64,000 nt of DNA from Proteobacteria bacterium ST_bin12 (GTDB lineage Bacteria; Pseudomonadota; Gammaproteobacteria; Burkholderiales; Methylophilaceae): positions 248,001-312,000 of the forward strand of contig MSXP01000007.1 in assembly GCA_002083635.1 (NCBI GenBank). The letters are read 5' to 3'. Positions within the stretch are counted from its first letter, which is position 1, and the number at the start of each line of letters is the position of its first letter. Below the pieces are notes generated by a model. That model saw only the letters and a program-made list of their open reading frames with translations. It was not told where the DNA came from and searched no databases. Positions 8,731 to 17,890 of the stretch are shown here, piece by piece. A program made the position numbers and the translations under genes.

Positions 8731-10563
8731 TTGTCTTTTGAAACATCAAATTTTGATTCATTAAATCTACACCCAACCATTTTACGTGCCGTGCTTGAAG
8801 CAGGCTATGACACCCCAACTGCTGTACAAGCACAAGCAATTCCGCCAGCCTTAGAAGGCCGCGACATCATGGCTTCTGCACAAACAGGTACAGGCAAAAC
8901 AGCTGCATTCACATTGCCGGCACTTAATTTATTAGCCACTCCACATGCGTTAAGTAGCCGTGGCCCACGTATTTTGGTATTAACGCCAACCCGCGAATTA
9001 GCGGCTCAAGTTAACGAAGCTGCGCGTAAATACGGTAAATATATCCGCGCCCGCACAGTCAGTATCGTTGGTGGTATGCCTTACCCACTCCAAAACAAAT
9101 TACTTTCACAACCGTTGGATATTTTAGTCGCCACCCCAGGTCGTTTTATTGACCATATGGAACGCGGCCGTATTGATCTAAGCCGCTTGCAAATGTTGGT
9201 GTTAGATGAAGCGGATCGTATGTTGGACATGGGCTTTATGCCAGATGTAGAGCGTATCTGCGAAGCCTTACCTAAAGAGCGTCAAACACTATTATTTTCA
9301 GCCACATTAGATGGCATTATGCATATCGGCAAACAATTCTTAAATAATCCAATCACGCTTCAAGTGGCTGGCCAAAAAGAAAAACATGCCAATATTGAGC
9401 AACGTTTACATTTTGTAGATGACATGACGCATAAAAACAAATTGTTAGAACATTTGTTGATTGCACCAGACATGAACCAAGCCATTATTTTCACTAGCAC
9501 TAAGCGTCATGCGGATGTATTGGCAGAAGATTTATATGCTGCTGGCCACAAAACAGCCGCTTTGCATGGCGATATGACACAAGGCGCGCGTAACCGTACG
9601 CTCACTAAATTGCGTCAAGGCGATGTAAAAGTATTAGTAGCAACCGATGTTGCCGCTCGTGGTATCGACGTGCAAGGTATTTCACATGTGATTAATTATG
9701 ATTTACCAAAATTTGCTGAAGATTATGTACATCGTATTGGCCGTACAGGTCGCGCCAACAATAAAGGTATTGCGATTTCATTCGCGTCGAACATGGATCG
9801 CCACTTATTGCGCAAAATTGAGCAATATACAGGTCAAAAATTAGATGCAGCGGTAATTGAAGGCTTTGAGCCAAAACGCGCGATGAAAACAGATGGTCCT
9901 TCTTCTGGTAGACGTGGTAGCAGTAATGAGCGTGGTGGTTATGGCGCAGGCCGTAATGAGCGCTCTGCACACAAACCAGGTGACCGTAGCGGATATCAAT
10001 CTCGTGATAACAATCGTGGCACTTTTGGTGACCGCGTAATGGGTGAAAAACCAGCCGGCGAAAAAACCTACGGTGCACGTTCTGGCGGTTTTAACGACCG
10101 CAATAAAGAGCGCACACATCATGGCGCACGCCCTGCTCGTTCCTTTGGTGACCGTCCTGCTTTCGGTGACAAACCGGCATTTTCAAACTCAGAGCGCCCA
10201 GCGCGTAATGCGGATCGTTTTGCTAATGAAAACCGCGCAGCACCTTCGCGTGAAGTAGATGGCAATAGCCGTAGCTACACTAAAGATACTGACATGCAAT
10301 TTGCGCGTGAACTAAGTAAAGGTTTTGGTGATAGATCAAGTGCGCCTAAACCATATGCTCGCAAACCAGAAGGCAGTTTTGGCGACAGGCCGAATCGCGA
10401 AGGTTCACGTTCAGCGCCTCGTGGTGATGCACCACGTAGCGCAGCGCCTAGAAGCAACGCTGGCGAAAAGTTTGGCAATCCACGTCCACGTCCAACAGGC
10501 GACCGTCCTGCGCGTGCCAACGGTGGTGACTCTGCACCACGTCGTCCACGTAGCTTTGTATAA
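8731..10563 (+). CDS. rhlE: DEAD-box RNA helicase, RhlE type, long basic tail
   Basis: A 610-aa ATP-dependent RNA helicase. The core (about 1-380) has every DEAD-box motif: Q motif, AQTGTGKT, PTREL, TPGR, DEADRMLDMGF, SAT, the helicase domain 2 segment TKRHADVLAEDL, ARGIDV and HRIGRTGR. Residues 390-610 form a disordered Arg/Gly/Asp/Ser-rich tail with recurring FGDRP, FGDKPAF, RRGSS and GGYGAGR units, expected to bind RNA non-specifically or promote condensates. The start is TTG at 8731 with AAAGGGA at good spacing; SFETSNFDSLNLHPTIL then begins at the expected Q-motif region. It heads a two-gene operon behind a strong promoter and structured leader. Likely role: rRNA maturation or mRNA decay, cold growth. 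Confidence 0.92.
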   Translation: MSFETSNFDSLNLHPTILRAVLEAGYDTPTAVQAQAIPPALEGRDIMASAQTGTGKTAAFTLPALNLLATPHALSSRGPRILVLTPTRELAAQVNEAARKYGKYIRARTVSIVGGMPYPLQNKLLSQPLDILVATPGRFIDHMERGRIDLSRLQMLVLDEADRMLDMGFMPDVERICEALPKERQTLLFSATLDGIMHIGKQFLNNPITLQVAGQKEKHANIEQRLHFVDDMTHKNKLLEHLLIAPDMNQAIIFTSTKRHADVLAEDLYAAGHKTAALHGDMTQGARNRTLTKLRQGDVKVLVATDVAARGIDVQGISHVINYDLPKFAEDYVHRIGRTGRANNKGIAISFASNMDRHLLRKIEQYTGQKLDAAVIEGFEPKRAMKTDGPSSGRRGSSNERGGYGAGRNERSAHKPGDRSGYQSRDNNRGTFGDRVMGEKPAGEKTYGARSGGFNDRNKERTHHGARPARSFGDRPAFGDKPAFSNSERPARNADRFANENRAAPSREVDGNSRSYTKDTDMQFARELSKGFGDRSSAPKPYARKPEGSFGDRPNREGSRSAPRGDAPRSAAPRSNAGEKFGNPRPRPTGDRPARANGGDSAPRRPRSFV

Positions 10564-10577
10564 AGAAATACAGTTAA

Positions 10578-11981
10578 ATGGATACAAGCACTGACACTGT
10601 ATTATTTGATGCATTAGGTCTTGCTGCACCGCTGTTAAAAGCGGTGCAAGAGACTGGTTACACAACACCTACACCTATTCAAGCCAAGGCCATTCCGTTG
10701 GCTTTGCAAGGTTTGGATTTAATGGCTGGTGCGCAAACAGGCACAGGTAAAACGGCAGCCTTTGCGCTGCCGATTTTACAAAAACTATTACCATTCGCAA
10801 GCAGCAGTACTTCACCTGCAAAACATCCTATTCGCGCACTGGTGCTTACACCAACGCGCGAATTAGCGATTCAGGTAGAGGAAAGTATTAAGGTTTACGC
10901 CAAGCACACCCCACTAAAAAGTTTAGTGGTTTTTGGTGGCGTGGACATTAAAACGCAAACCCCGCATTTAAAAACAGGTATCGAAATCTTGGTGGCAACA
11001 CCAGGTCGCCTGCTTGATCATGTTGAGCAAAAAACGCTGAATTTATCGCAAGTACAAATTTTAGTGTTAGATGAAGCCGACAGAATGTTGGATATGGGCT
11101 TTATGCCTGATTTGAAACGTATTTTGGCCTTGTTGCCAAAACAGCGCCAAAATTTGATGTTCTCTGCTACGTTTTCAAATGAAATTAAAAAATTAGCAGA
11201 TGACTTTTTAACGAACCCAACATTGATCGAAGTAGCGCGTAGTAATGCGACTAACGACAATGTGACGCAAAAAGTTTATATGGTTGCGCAAAGCAGTAAA
11301 CAAGCTTTGTTAACGCAACTGCTCGTTGAGTCTAATAGCCAGCAAGTCATTATTTTCACCAAAACCAAAATCACCGCCAGCAAATTAAGCCGCGCATTAC
11401 AAAAAGAAGGCATTAGCGCTGACGCGATTCATGGCGACAAAAGTCAAAAAGAGCGTATTGAAGCATTAGATGCCTTTAAAGCTGGCAAAATCACCGCTTT
11501 AGTGGCAACCGATGTAGCAGCGCGTGGCTTGGATATTAGTGATTTACCGATGGTGATTAACTATGAAATTCCAAGCGCGCCTGAAGATTATGTACACCGT
11601 ATCGGCCGTACAGGCCGTGCTGGGGCAAGTGGTATTGCTATTTCATTGGTATGCGAAGAGGAAGAAAAGTATTTAGAAGAAATTGAAAAATTGATTAAGC
11701 GTAGCATTAATCGCGAAACAGTTGAGGTTAAACTTAACACTAAAAATACGGCGAAATCTTCACATACGCAAACAAGCAATGGCCAAACTGCAAACGCCTC
11801 TTTAAACTCTAATAGGCATGTGGCTAAACCACGTCAACAATCGCGCAAGCCTTCACGCGACCCTTGGTTTGACAAGCCTTATGAGCCATCAGTATCTACA
11901 GCCCATCAACCGCACTTTACGGCTAGCGCATCTAATAAAGCTCCTGTGGCAGCTTTATTAGGCGGATTACGTTCTAAATAG
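10578..11981 (+). CDS. second DEAD-box RNA helicase, RhlE type
   Basis: A 467-aa DEAD-box helicase 14 bp downstream of the first and surely co-transcribed. Motifs: AGAQTGTGKT (about 50-59), PTREL, GGVD, TPGRLLDH, DEADRMLDMGF, SAT, TKTKITASKLSRAL, ARGLDI, HRIGRTGR. The tail (about 385-467) is Ser/Thr/Asn-rich with a few basic patches (KPRQQSRKPSRDPWFDKPYEP), quite unlike the RGG-type tail of its neighbour, so the pair may share a core activity but differ in targets. No clear Shine-Dalgarno sequence before the ATG at 10578, which suggests translational coupling to the first gene. Confidence 0.92.
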   Translation: MDTSTDTVLFDALGLAAPLLKAVQETGYTTPTPIQAKAIPLALQGLDLMAGAQTGTGKTAAFALPILQKLLPFASSSTSPAKHPIRALVLTPTRELAIQVEESIKVYAKHTPLKSLVVFGGVDIKTQTPHLKTGIEILVATPGRLLDHVEQKTLNLSQVQILVLDEADRMLDMGFMPDLKRILALLPKQRQNLMFSATFSNEIKKLADDFLTNPTLIEVARSNATNDNVTQKVYMVAQSSKQALLTQLLVESNSQQVIIFTKTKITASKLSRALQKEGISADAIHGDKSQKERIEALDAFKAGKITALVATDVAARGLDISDLPMVINYEIPSAPEDYVHRIGRTGRAGASGIAISLVCEEEEKYLEEIEKLIKRSINRETVEVKLNTKNTAKSSHTQTSNGQTANASLNSNRHVAKPRQQSRKPSRDPWFDKPYEPSVSTAHQPHFTASASNKAPVAALLGGLRSK

Positions 11982-11996
11982 TTAACACTAAATTTA

Positions 11997-12028
11997 GCTC
12001 GAAAAAACGTAATCACGCTTTTTTGAGC
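11997..12028. terminator. likely convergent terminator
   Basis: GCTCGAAAAAACGT (11997-12010) can pair with ACGCTTTTTTGAGC (12015-12028) with single-base bulges. It lies between the convergent ends of the helicase operon (+) and the signalling operon (-) and overlaps the last codons of the latter. Confidence 0.6.
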
Positions 12029-14154
12029 CAAGTTTCCATTTCTTTAGCGTCTAAAGGTGGTGAGTAAAAATAGCCTTGCACATTTTTACAACCACTTGCG
12101 GACAAAATATCTGCTTGTTGCTGATTTTCAACACCTTCACCCACCAAATTCAAGCCCAGCGCATCGCCTAGCGCAACAATTGCTTTTACAATCACGCGAT
12201 CTTCTTCACTATTTACTAAGCCCTCTACAAATGAGCGATCAATTTTGACCTCATCCACCGCCCAGCGTTTTAGATAGAGTAAGGAAGAATGCCCCATACC
12301 AAAGTCATCTAGCGAAATACTAAATCCCGCTTCTTTAATCAATCGCATGTTGTTTTTAACCACGTCTGCTTCTTCAAGCAGTGCGTATTCTGTAATTTCA
12401 ATACATAGCATGTTGGGCGCAATTTCATATTTAGCGGGGATATTAGTCAGCGTTTTAATGAGGCTTTCTGAGCGCAAATGCCTAGCTGATATATTAATTG
12501 AAACGCGCGGGGCACTATATTTTTTATCTAGCCAAGCCCGTATTTGCTTGCATGTAGCCTCAAGAACCCATTCGCCTATTTGATTAATCAGTGATGATTG
12601 TTCTGCAATTTTAATAAACTCTAATGGCGGAATTAAGCCACGCTCTGGATGACGCCATCTGATTAACGCTTCCATACCAATCAATTGGTTATTGATTGTT
12701 TCAATTTGTGGTTGATACACAATAAACAGCTGATTATTTTTAAGCGCGTGGCGAATACCGTGTTCCATTTCTAACCATTGATGCGCAATAAAATTGAGAT
12801 TAGTGGTATAAAACTCGAAATCATTACGTCCATTTTGTTTGGCGCGATACATGGCTAAATCCGCATACACTAGCAATGTTTGCGTATCAGTTGTGTCGTC
12901 AGGATACACACTCACGCCAATACTCACGGTGCAATACACACGCTGCTGCTGAATCTCAAATGGCGTTGCAAAAGCGGCAATAATATCGCGCACCAAGCGA
13001 TGCCCATCCTGCGGCGATGCACCTTCCATAATCATCACAAATTCATCACCGCCAAGTCTACACAACACATCGGTTGCGCGCACACGCTCAGTGATGCGCT
13101 TTGTCGCCATGATCAATAATTGGTCGCCTGCTTCATGCCCAAGCGTATCATTCACCATTTTAAAATGGTCTAAATCAAAAAATAATAGTAAAACTTGGTT
13201 ACTCTCGCGCGCGGCTTTTGTCACCGCATGCTCTAATCGCTGCCTGAACATACTGCGATTAGGCAAGCCAGTTAACTCATCATGCGAGGCTAAAAACTCT
13301 ACCTTGCGGCTTAGCGCAATCGTTTCACTGACATCGCGGCCAACACCACGGTAACCAATAAAATTGCCATAATTGGCAAAAACAGGCTTGCCGGAAACCC
13401 TTAAGTAAACCAGCTTGCCAGCTTCGTCTGTGAAATGCACAACATAATCTGCAAAGCGCTTATGCGTTTGCAAAGTTTTAAGCATTTCGTTTGAACTATG
13501 GCTATGACACGCCTCTGCTAAATCGATTAGGCTGTAAAAGCTCAAGCCTTTTGGCCCGCCTGTTACCGCATTAATTTTTAGATGATCGTCTGATTCCCAA
13601 AACCAGTCTGCTGATGCTTCTGCAAAGTCTCTAAATCGCGCTTCGCTTTCTATCAGCTTTTCTCTTTCTTCACTTAATTCAATGATTTTTTTATCTAACT
13701 TAGTGCGGACTCGGTCAGCATGTTGCTTATCCAATTTAAGAGGGCTACCGCGATATAAACCGCGGCTTTTAGGCAACTCCGCTGATTGATTTGATTTTAA
13801 AATTTCATCCACAATATGCATTAAGTCTGGCATCAGCATGGGTTTTATCAAAAATTTAGTCGCGCCTAGCGATAACGCAAAACGTTTATCTTGATCGGAT
13901 GTATAAGTGGCGGTATAAAAAACGATTGGAATATGTTGCAAACTTTGATTTTGTTTGACAGCACGGCACAAACCATAACCATCCATTTCTGGCATTAAAA
14001 TATCAGAAATAATCAAATCTACAGGCTCAGTATGTAGATAAGACAAGGCTTTTAGACCATTATCAAAGCTGGCAACTGTATAGCCTTTCGCTACAAGTAC
14101 TGTTTCTAGTAACTGTCTAGAGTTTTCGTCATCTTCTGCGACTAAAATATTCAC
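12013..14154 (-). CDS. REC-PAS-GGDEF-EAL cyclic-di-GMP response regulator
   Basis: A 713-aa cytoplasmic output protein. Residues 1-120 are a receiver (EDDENSRQLLE, phospho-acceptor Asp in LIISDILMPEMDG, KPM). A linker of charged helix (about 150-185) leads to a PAS domain (about 185-300). The GGDEF domain (about 305-465) has intact RLGGDEF and an RATD inhibitory I-site exactly five residues before it, so diguanylate cyclase activity with product inhibition is plausible. The EAL domain (about 475-710) keeps MEALIRW, INISARHL, IEITEYALLE, SLDDFGMGHSSL and VKIDRSFV, so phosphodiesterase activity also looks possible. It is the last gene of a kinase-receiver-effector operon, 8 bp after the single receiver. 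Net effect on c-di-GMP cannot be read. Confidence 0.9.
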   Translation of the reverse strand: MNILVAEDDENSRQLLETVLVAKGYTVASFDNGLKALSYLHTEPVDLIISDILMPEMDGYGLCRAVKQNQSLQHIPIVFYTATYTSDQDKRFALSLGATKFLIKPMLMPDLMHIVDEILKSNQSAELPKSRGLYRGSPLKLDKQHADRVRTKLDKKIIELSEEREKLIESEARFRDFAEASADWFWESDDHLKINAVTGGPKGLSFYSLIDLAEACHSHSSNEMLKTLQTHKRFADYVVHFTDEAGKLVYLRVSGKPVFANYGNFIGYRGVGRDVSETIALSRKVEFLASHDELTGLPNRSMFRQRLEHAVTKAARESNQVLLLFFDLDHFKMVNDTLGHEAGDQLLIMATKRITERVRATDVLCRLGGDEFVMIMEGASPQDGHRLVRDIIAAFATPFEIQQQRVYCTVSIGVSVYPDDTTDTQTLLVYADLAMYRAKQNGRNDFEFYTTNLNFIAHQWLEMEHGIRHALKNNQLFIVYQPQIETINNQLIGMEALIRWRHPERGLIPPLEFIKIAEQSSLINQIGEWVLEATCKQIRAWLDKKYSAPRVSINISARHLRSESLIKTLTNIPAKYEIAPNMLCIEITEYALLEEADVVKNNMRLIKEAGFSISLDDFGMGHSSLLYLKRWAVDEVKIDRSFVEGLVNSEEDRVIVKAIVALGDALGLNLVGEGVENQQQADILSASGCKNVQGYFYSPPLDAKEMETWLKKA

Positions 14155-14162
14155 GCATCACC

Positions 14163-14540
14163 TCACCTTATTGTTTTTTTATTGATAGCTTGTTCTATTT
14201 GTTGAATCACGAGCATTGGATCAATCGGCTTTTCGATGTAGCTGGTACAACCCGCTGCCAGCAATCTTTCGCGGTCACCTGACATCGCATAGGAAGTCAT
14301 GGCGATAATAGGGATATCGCGCCCTACAGGATGTACCCTGATGCGTTTTAATACTTCTAAACCGTTAATATCTGGTAATTGTATATCTAAAATTATAAAA
14401 TCTGGCGGAATAGTCACCGCTTGTTGCACACCTTCTAACCCAGTCATCGCAAAACGCGTCTTGTAATTCGCTTGCTCTAGAATAAAACGAATCAATTCAA
14501 GATTATTTTCATTATCCTCTATGATTAAAGCAACTGTCAT
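14163..14540 (-). CDS. single-domain response regulator
   Basis: A 125-aa stand-alone receiver (CheY/DivK-like). Visible are the acidic pair ALIIEDNENN, the phospho-acceptor Asp in FIILDIQLPDINGLE (about residue 53), the Thr/Ser switch IIAMTSYAMSGDRER and the conserved Lys in IEKPIDP. There is no output domain. Its start codon overlaps the stop of the kinase gene by 4 bp (ATGA), indicating translational coupling. It probably passes or buffers phosphate between the upstream kinase and the receiver of the downstream GGDEF-EAL protein. Confidence 0.9.
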   Translation of the reverse strand: MTVALIIEDNENNLELIRFILEQANYKTRFAMTGLEGVQQAVTIPPDFIILDIQLPDINGLEVLKRIRVHPVGRDIPIIAMTSYAMSGDRERLLAAGCTSYIEKPIDPMLVIQQIEQAINKKTIR

Positions 14541-17335
14541 GGTCGATTCTTTTCTGTCTTAGTCAGGGTTAAAGTCGATTTTGCGGATGTGCTTATTGGT
14601 GTCGTAGGCTCATCTAAAATGGAAACACTTGGCTCAGCAATTGTGTTGGATATTTTAATCGGTAATTTGATGGTGAAAGTACTGCCTTTTCCAAGCTCAC
14701 TCTGCACTTCTATTGTGCCCGCCAACAATTGAAATAAAATTTTTCGCGTTAAATATAAGCCTAAACCTGTACCTAATGTTTTAATTTTTAACGGCGAATC
14801 AATGCGTTCAAAAGGCTGAAACAACCGCGCTAAATCTGCTTCGCCAATACCAATTCCCGAATCTGTCACTGCTATAGTTAGCCAATTCTTATCCACACTG
14901 GCCTCAATATTGACCGAACCTTTAGTCGTGTACTTAACAGCATTACTCACGACATTTAAAATCACTTGGTATAAGCGTTTTCGGTCTGTTTCTAGCGTTA
15001 AGTATTGAGGACTATTGATGATAATCTCAATATTTTTCTCAGATGAAATATGCTCAATCGCTTGTTCAACCTCGGCTAGTAGCAGCTCAAGTTCAAATTT
15101 TTCGATATGCACTTCTAAAAATCCAGCCTCAATTTTTGAAATATCAATCACATCCGAAATCAGCGATAGCAAATGTTGCGCAGAATGATAAGCGCGACTT
15201 AACTGATCTTTTTGCTTCAAATTAAGCTCACCAGACATCCCTTGAAGTACAACGCCTAAAAAGCCGATGATTGAGTTAAGTGGCGTTCGTAACTCGTGCG
15301 ACATCGATGCTACAAACATCGATTTAATGCGGTCAGCAGATTCGGCGGCTTCGCGTGCGGTAATCAGCGATGCTTGCAGTGATTTTTGACGCGAAATATC
15401 CAGCGCAATCGCAACTAACTGACCCTCGTCGCCTGCATTTTCCACCACTGCACCTAGAGAACATTGATACTCATACTTTTCTCCTGCTGAATTTTGCAAA
15501 AGTAACTCAATCGCTCTAAAGTCTTCACCTTTCATCGCGCGCGCTGAGGTAGCAACTGCTTTTTTACGTGACTCTTTAGCAACCAATAACTCAATAAAAT
15601 TTTGCCCAATCATTGCATCGCGGCTATAACCAGCGTCCGAAATAGCTTCTGGGTTAGCTTCGATAATTTGTCCTTTTTTATCGATAATAATAATCGGCAA
15701 AGGTGCGTGTTGCACGATGTAGCTATAACGTCGTTCACTTTCTACAAGCTTTTGTGCATTGGCTTCCAACGCTTTGTGTTTACTCATATCTTGGCCAATA
15801 GAAATAATCACGGGATTATTATCATCGTCCATTTCCATGCTGCGCGAGACCGTTAACTCGATGGTTGAGCCATCCGCGCAACGTATTGTGACCTCCTCAC
15901 CTTGAATTTTTTTTCCATACGCTACTTGTCTATCTAAATCTGACAGTTGTTGTTTATTTTGCTCTGTACCGAATAATTCGTGATAGGTTTTACCGATTGC
16001 AAACTCACGGCTATAGCCAGAAACACGCTCGGCCTCTGGATTCATCTCAATAATCTCGTTGGCGATATTCATGTATAAAATAGTGACAGGCGCCCGCTCA
16101 ACCAGAAATCGAAACAGCTTGGCGTTATTTTCAATCGATGCCGTGCGTTTTTGCACAATGGTTTCTAAATGCTTTTGCTGATGCGACAAACTATCTTCCA
16201 CTTGTTGGCGCTTATGCGCCTCTAACGTCAATCTAGCTAAGTCTGTGATTGAGCCAACAAAGTTTTGCTCGTCAAGCGTCCATTCGCGTGGGCCATTTAC
16301 ATGCTCATGACAAATCACGCCGATCACTTCATTGTTTAACCAAATTGTGCCATCTAGCATGGCGCCAATATTGTTATCTTGCAGATAGGCTTGCGTAAAT
16401 TCTGCTGTGGCTGGATGCTGATAAACATCATGAATAGAAATAACACGACTTTGTTTAAGGTGTTGAAAGTACGCAGGTAAATCTGCTGCTGCAAGTGGCA
16501 TTGAAACAGTATGCAAATGTTTAGATTTAATATACAAACCTAGGCATTCTAATTGTGTAAAACGATCGTTAAATCGCCATACGCTCACTCGCTCAACATC
16601 TAAAGCCTCCGCCGAAACCTGTGCAATTTCTCTAAATATGGCTTCTGGGTTTTGCCAGTTTCCCAATTGCATGGTTGCTAAGTGAGCTAAACTGGCATTT
16701 TGCTTTTGTAAACGATGCTCACTTTGTTGCAGCTTTTCTTGCACAATATTTTTATCAATATTTTGCATGTGCAATTTATTGATCAATTTTTCTAGCTGCT
16801 TACTTCGCTTTAAATTACCAAACAAATAGCTGCCATACAGCACAAAAACAAAGAAACCAACACTCATCCACTGCACGTAACGTTGGTCTGCATAAAACTG
16901 GTATGTCAACAACATGTGTATGTAAAAGATAATCAAACAAGCAACAAACAGCATGCCAATTAGCCATACTTTTTGCGTTGGATAATCAATCTGTTCAGAT
17001 GTTGTTTCGGCAGAGAACGTTGGGGATAGAAATCGCTGTATGACCACTTTTCTTAGTTGCCAATCTAACAGCAACAAAGCCAGCAAAATGGCCGCGAGTA
17101 AAAACAGTATGGCTAAAGCAAATTCAAATTTGTAAGTAATAATCCAGCTTAAGCTGAACTGATAATTAGGATAGATAAGCGCGAATATGCGGGGATACTG
17201 CGTCAAAAAATCACTAGTATAAAAATCAATAGGCTTTGCTTGAGGCGATGTTGAAAATAGCATCAAAAAATGGATGCCAATTAAACGCGTAAAAACAATG
17301 CCAGCAATTTTTCGTAACCATCTGCTTTTAGCCAA
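14537..17335 (-). CDS. membrane sensor histidine kinase (GAF-PAS-PAS)
   Basis: A 932-aa kinase. Hydrophobic segments lie at about 12-28, 50-72, 125-147 and 155-172, so the N-terminus is membrane-embedded with a short loop (about 30-48) outside. A GAF domain (about 215-380; ASVSAEALDVERVSVWRF-like start), two PAS domains (about 400-520 and 535-655; MNPEAERVSGYSREF and EANPEAISDAGYSRD) and HisKA follow, with the phospho-acceptor His in MSHELRTPLN. HATPase_c has NVVSNAVKYT, DSGIGIG and GTGLGLYLTRKI. No receiver is fused. TTG start with AAGGGG six bases upstream. First gene of the three-gene signalling operon. The stimulus is unknown; GAF and PAS leave ligand, redox or light open. Confidence 0.9.
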   Translation of the reverse strand: MAKSRWLRKIAGIVFTRLIGIHFLMLFSTSPQAKPIDFYTSDFLTQYPRIFALIYPNYQFSLSWIITYKFEFALAILFLLAAILLALLLLDWQLRKVVIQRFLSPTFSAETTSEQIDYPTQKVWLIGMLFVACLIIFYIHMLLTYQFYADQRYVQWMSVGFFVFVLYGSYLFGNLKRSKQLEKLINKLHMQNIDKNIVQEKLQQSEHRLQKQNASLAHLATMQLGNWQNPEAIFREIAQVSAEALDVERVSVWRFNDRFTQLECLGLYIKSKHLHTVSMPLAAADLPAYFQHLKQSRVISIHDVYQHPATAEFTQAYLQDNNIGAMLDGTIWLNNEVIGVICHEHVNGPREWTLDEQNFVGSITDLARLTLEAHKRQQVEDSLSHQQKHLETIVQKRTASIENNAKLFRFLVERAPVTILYMNIANEIIEMNPEAERVSGYSREFAIGKTYHELFGTEQNKQQLSDLDRQVAYGKKIQGEEVTIRCADGSTIELTVSRSMEMDDDNNPVIISIGQDMSKHKALEANAQKLVESERRYSYIVQHAPLPIIIIDKKGQIIEANPEAISDAGYSRDAMIGQNFIELLVAKESRKKAVATSARAMKGEDFRAIELLLQNSAGEKYEYQCSLGAVVENAGDEGQLVAIALDISRQKSLQASLITAREAAESADRIKSMFVASMSHELRTPLNSIIGFLGVVLQGMSGELNLKQKDQLSRAYHSAQHLLSLISDVIDISKIEAGFLEVHIEKFELELLLAEVEQAIEHISSEKNIEIIINSPQYLTLETDRKRLYQVILNVVSNAVKYTTKGSVNIEASVDKNWLTIAVTDSGIGIGEADLARLFQPFERIDSPLKIKTLGTGLGLYLTRKILFQLLAGTIEVQSELGKGSTFTIKLPIKISNTIAEPSVSILDEPTTPISTSAKSTLTLTKTEKNRP

Positions 17336-17452
17336 GCAAAACCCCTTACGATAACCGTTATTTTTTAGTTACTATAGCAGTTTGAAGGGTTATTTTGCTT
17401 TATTTTGTTGTTTCTACTACTATTTAGTAGGGACTTTTGATTGACTTTATGC

Positions 17453-17872
17453 TTACTGATTGCGCATAAAATCAGCGACACCATACAACTGTTCGGCTAA
17501 TTTTTGCATTAACTTTTCATCCATTTTCAGTTGCTGCATCGCACTGATCATGCAATACATCCACTGGTCTCGCGCGCTTTCGTCAATACTAAACGGTAAG
17601 TGCCTGCGACGTAAGAATGGATGGCCGTAACGCTCAATATACAACTGCGGGCCACCTGTCCAGCCAGTTAAAAACATAAATAACTTTTCACGTGAGGCAG
17701 TTAAATCGGCAGGATGCATGGCACGAATTGGTGCCGCTTTTTTGTCGGTATCCATAATATCGTAGAAAGTTTCTACTAATTGCCTGATTGCAGTTGTGCC
17801 GCCTTGTTCGCCACCTAACAAGTCGTAAAACGAGGCTTTGCTGGCACCTAGCTCATTGATATTATCAAGCAC
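17453..17872 (-). CDS. group II truncated haemoglobin
   Basis: A 139-aa 2-on-2 globin. Diagnostic residues: Tyr at B10 (VETFYDIMD), the TGWTGGPQLY CD region, GHPFLRRRHLPF with the proximal F8 His, and Trp G8 in RDQWMYCM. These match group II (trHbO-like) globins, which bind O2 and can detoxify NO or peroxide when supplied with electrons. It lies 18 bp downstream of purT on the same strand and is likely co-transcribed with it; the pairing has no obvious metabolic reason. A 117-bp gap separates it from the kinase operon downstream. Confidence 0.9.
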   Translation of the reverse strand: MLDNINELGASKASFYDLLGGEQGGTTAIRQLVETFYDIMDTDKKAAPIRAMHPADLTASREKLFMFLTGWTGGPQLYIERYGHPFLRRRHLPFSIDESARDQWMYCMISAMQQLKMDEKLMQKLAEQLYGVADFMRNQ

Positions 17873-17890
17873 GACTAAAACTAGCTTAAA

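Noticed and set aside
8633..8839. 68-aa minus-strand frame across the helicase start
   Set aside because: Antisense to the leader and first codons of the helicase; no domain.
9841..10563. Low-complexity repeats in the first helicase tail as a separate repeat element
   Set aside because: They stay in frame and encode RGG/FGDRP-type residues, so they are part of the protein tail.
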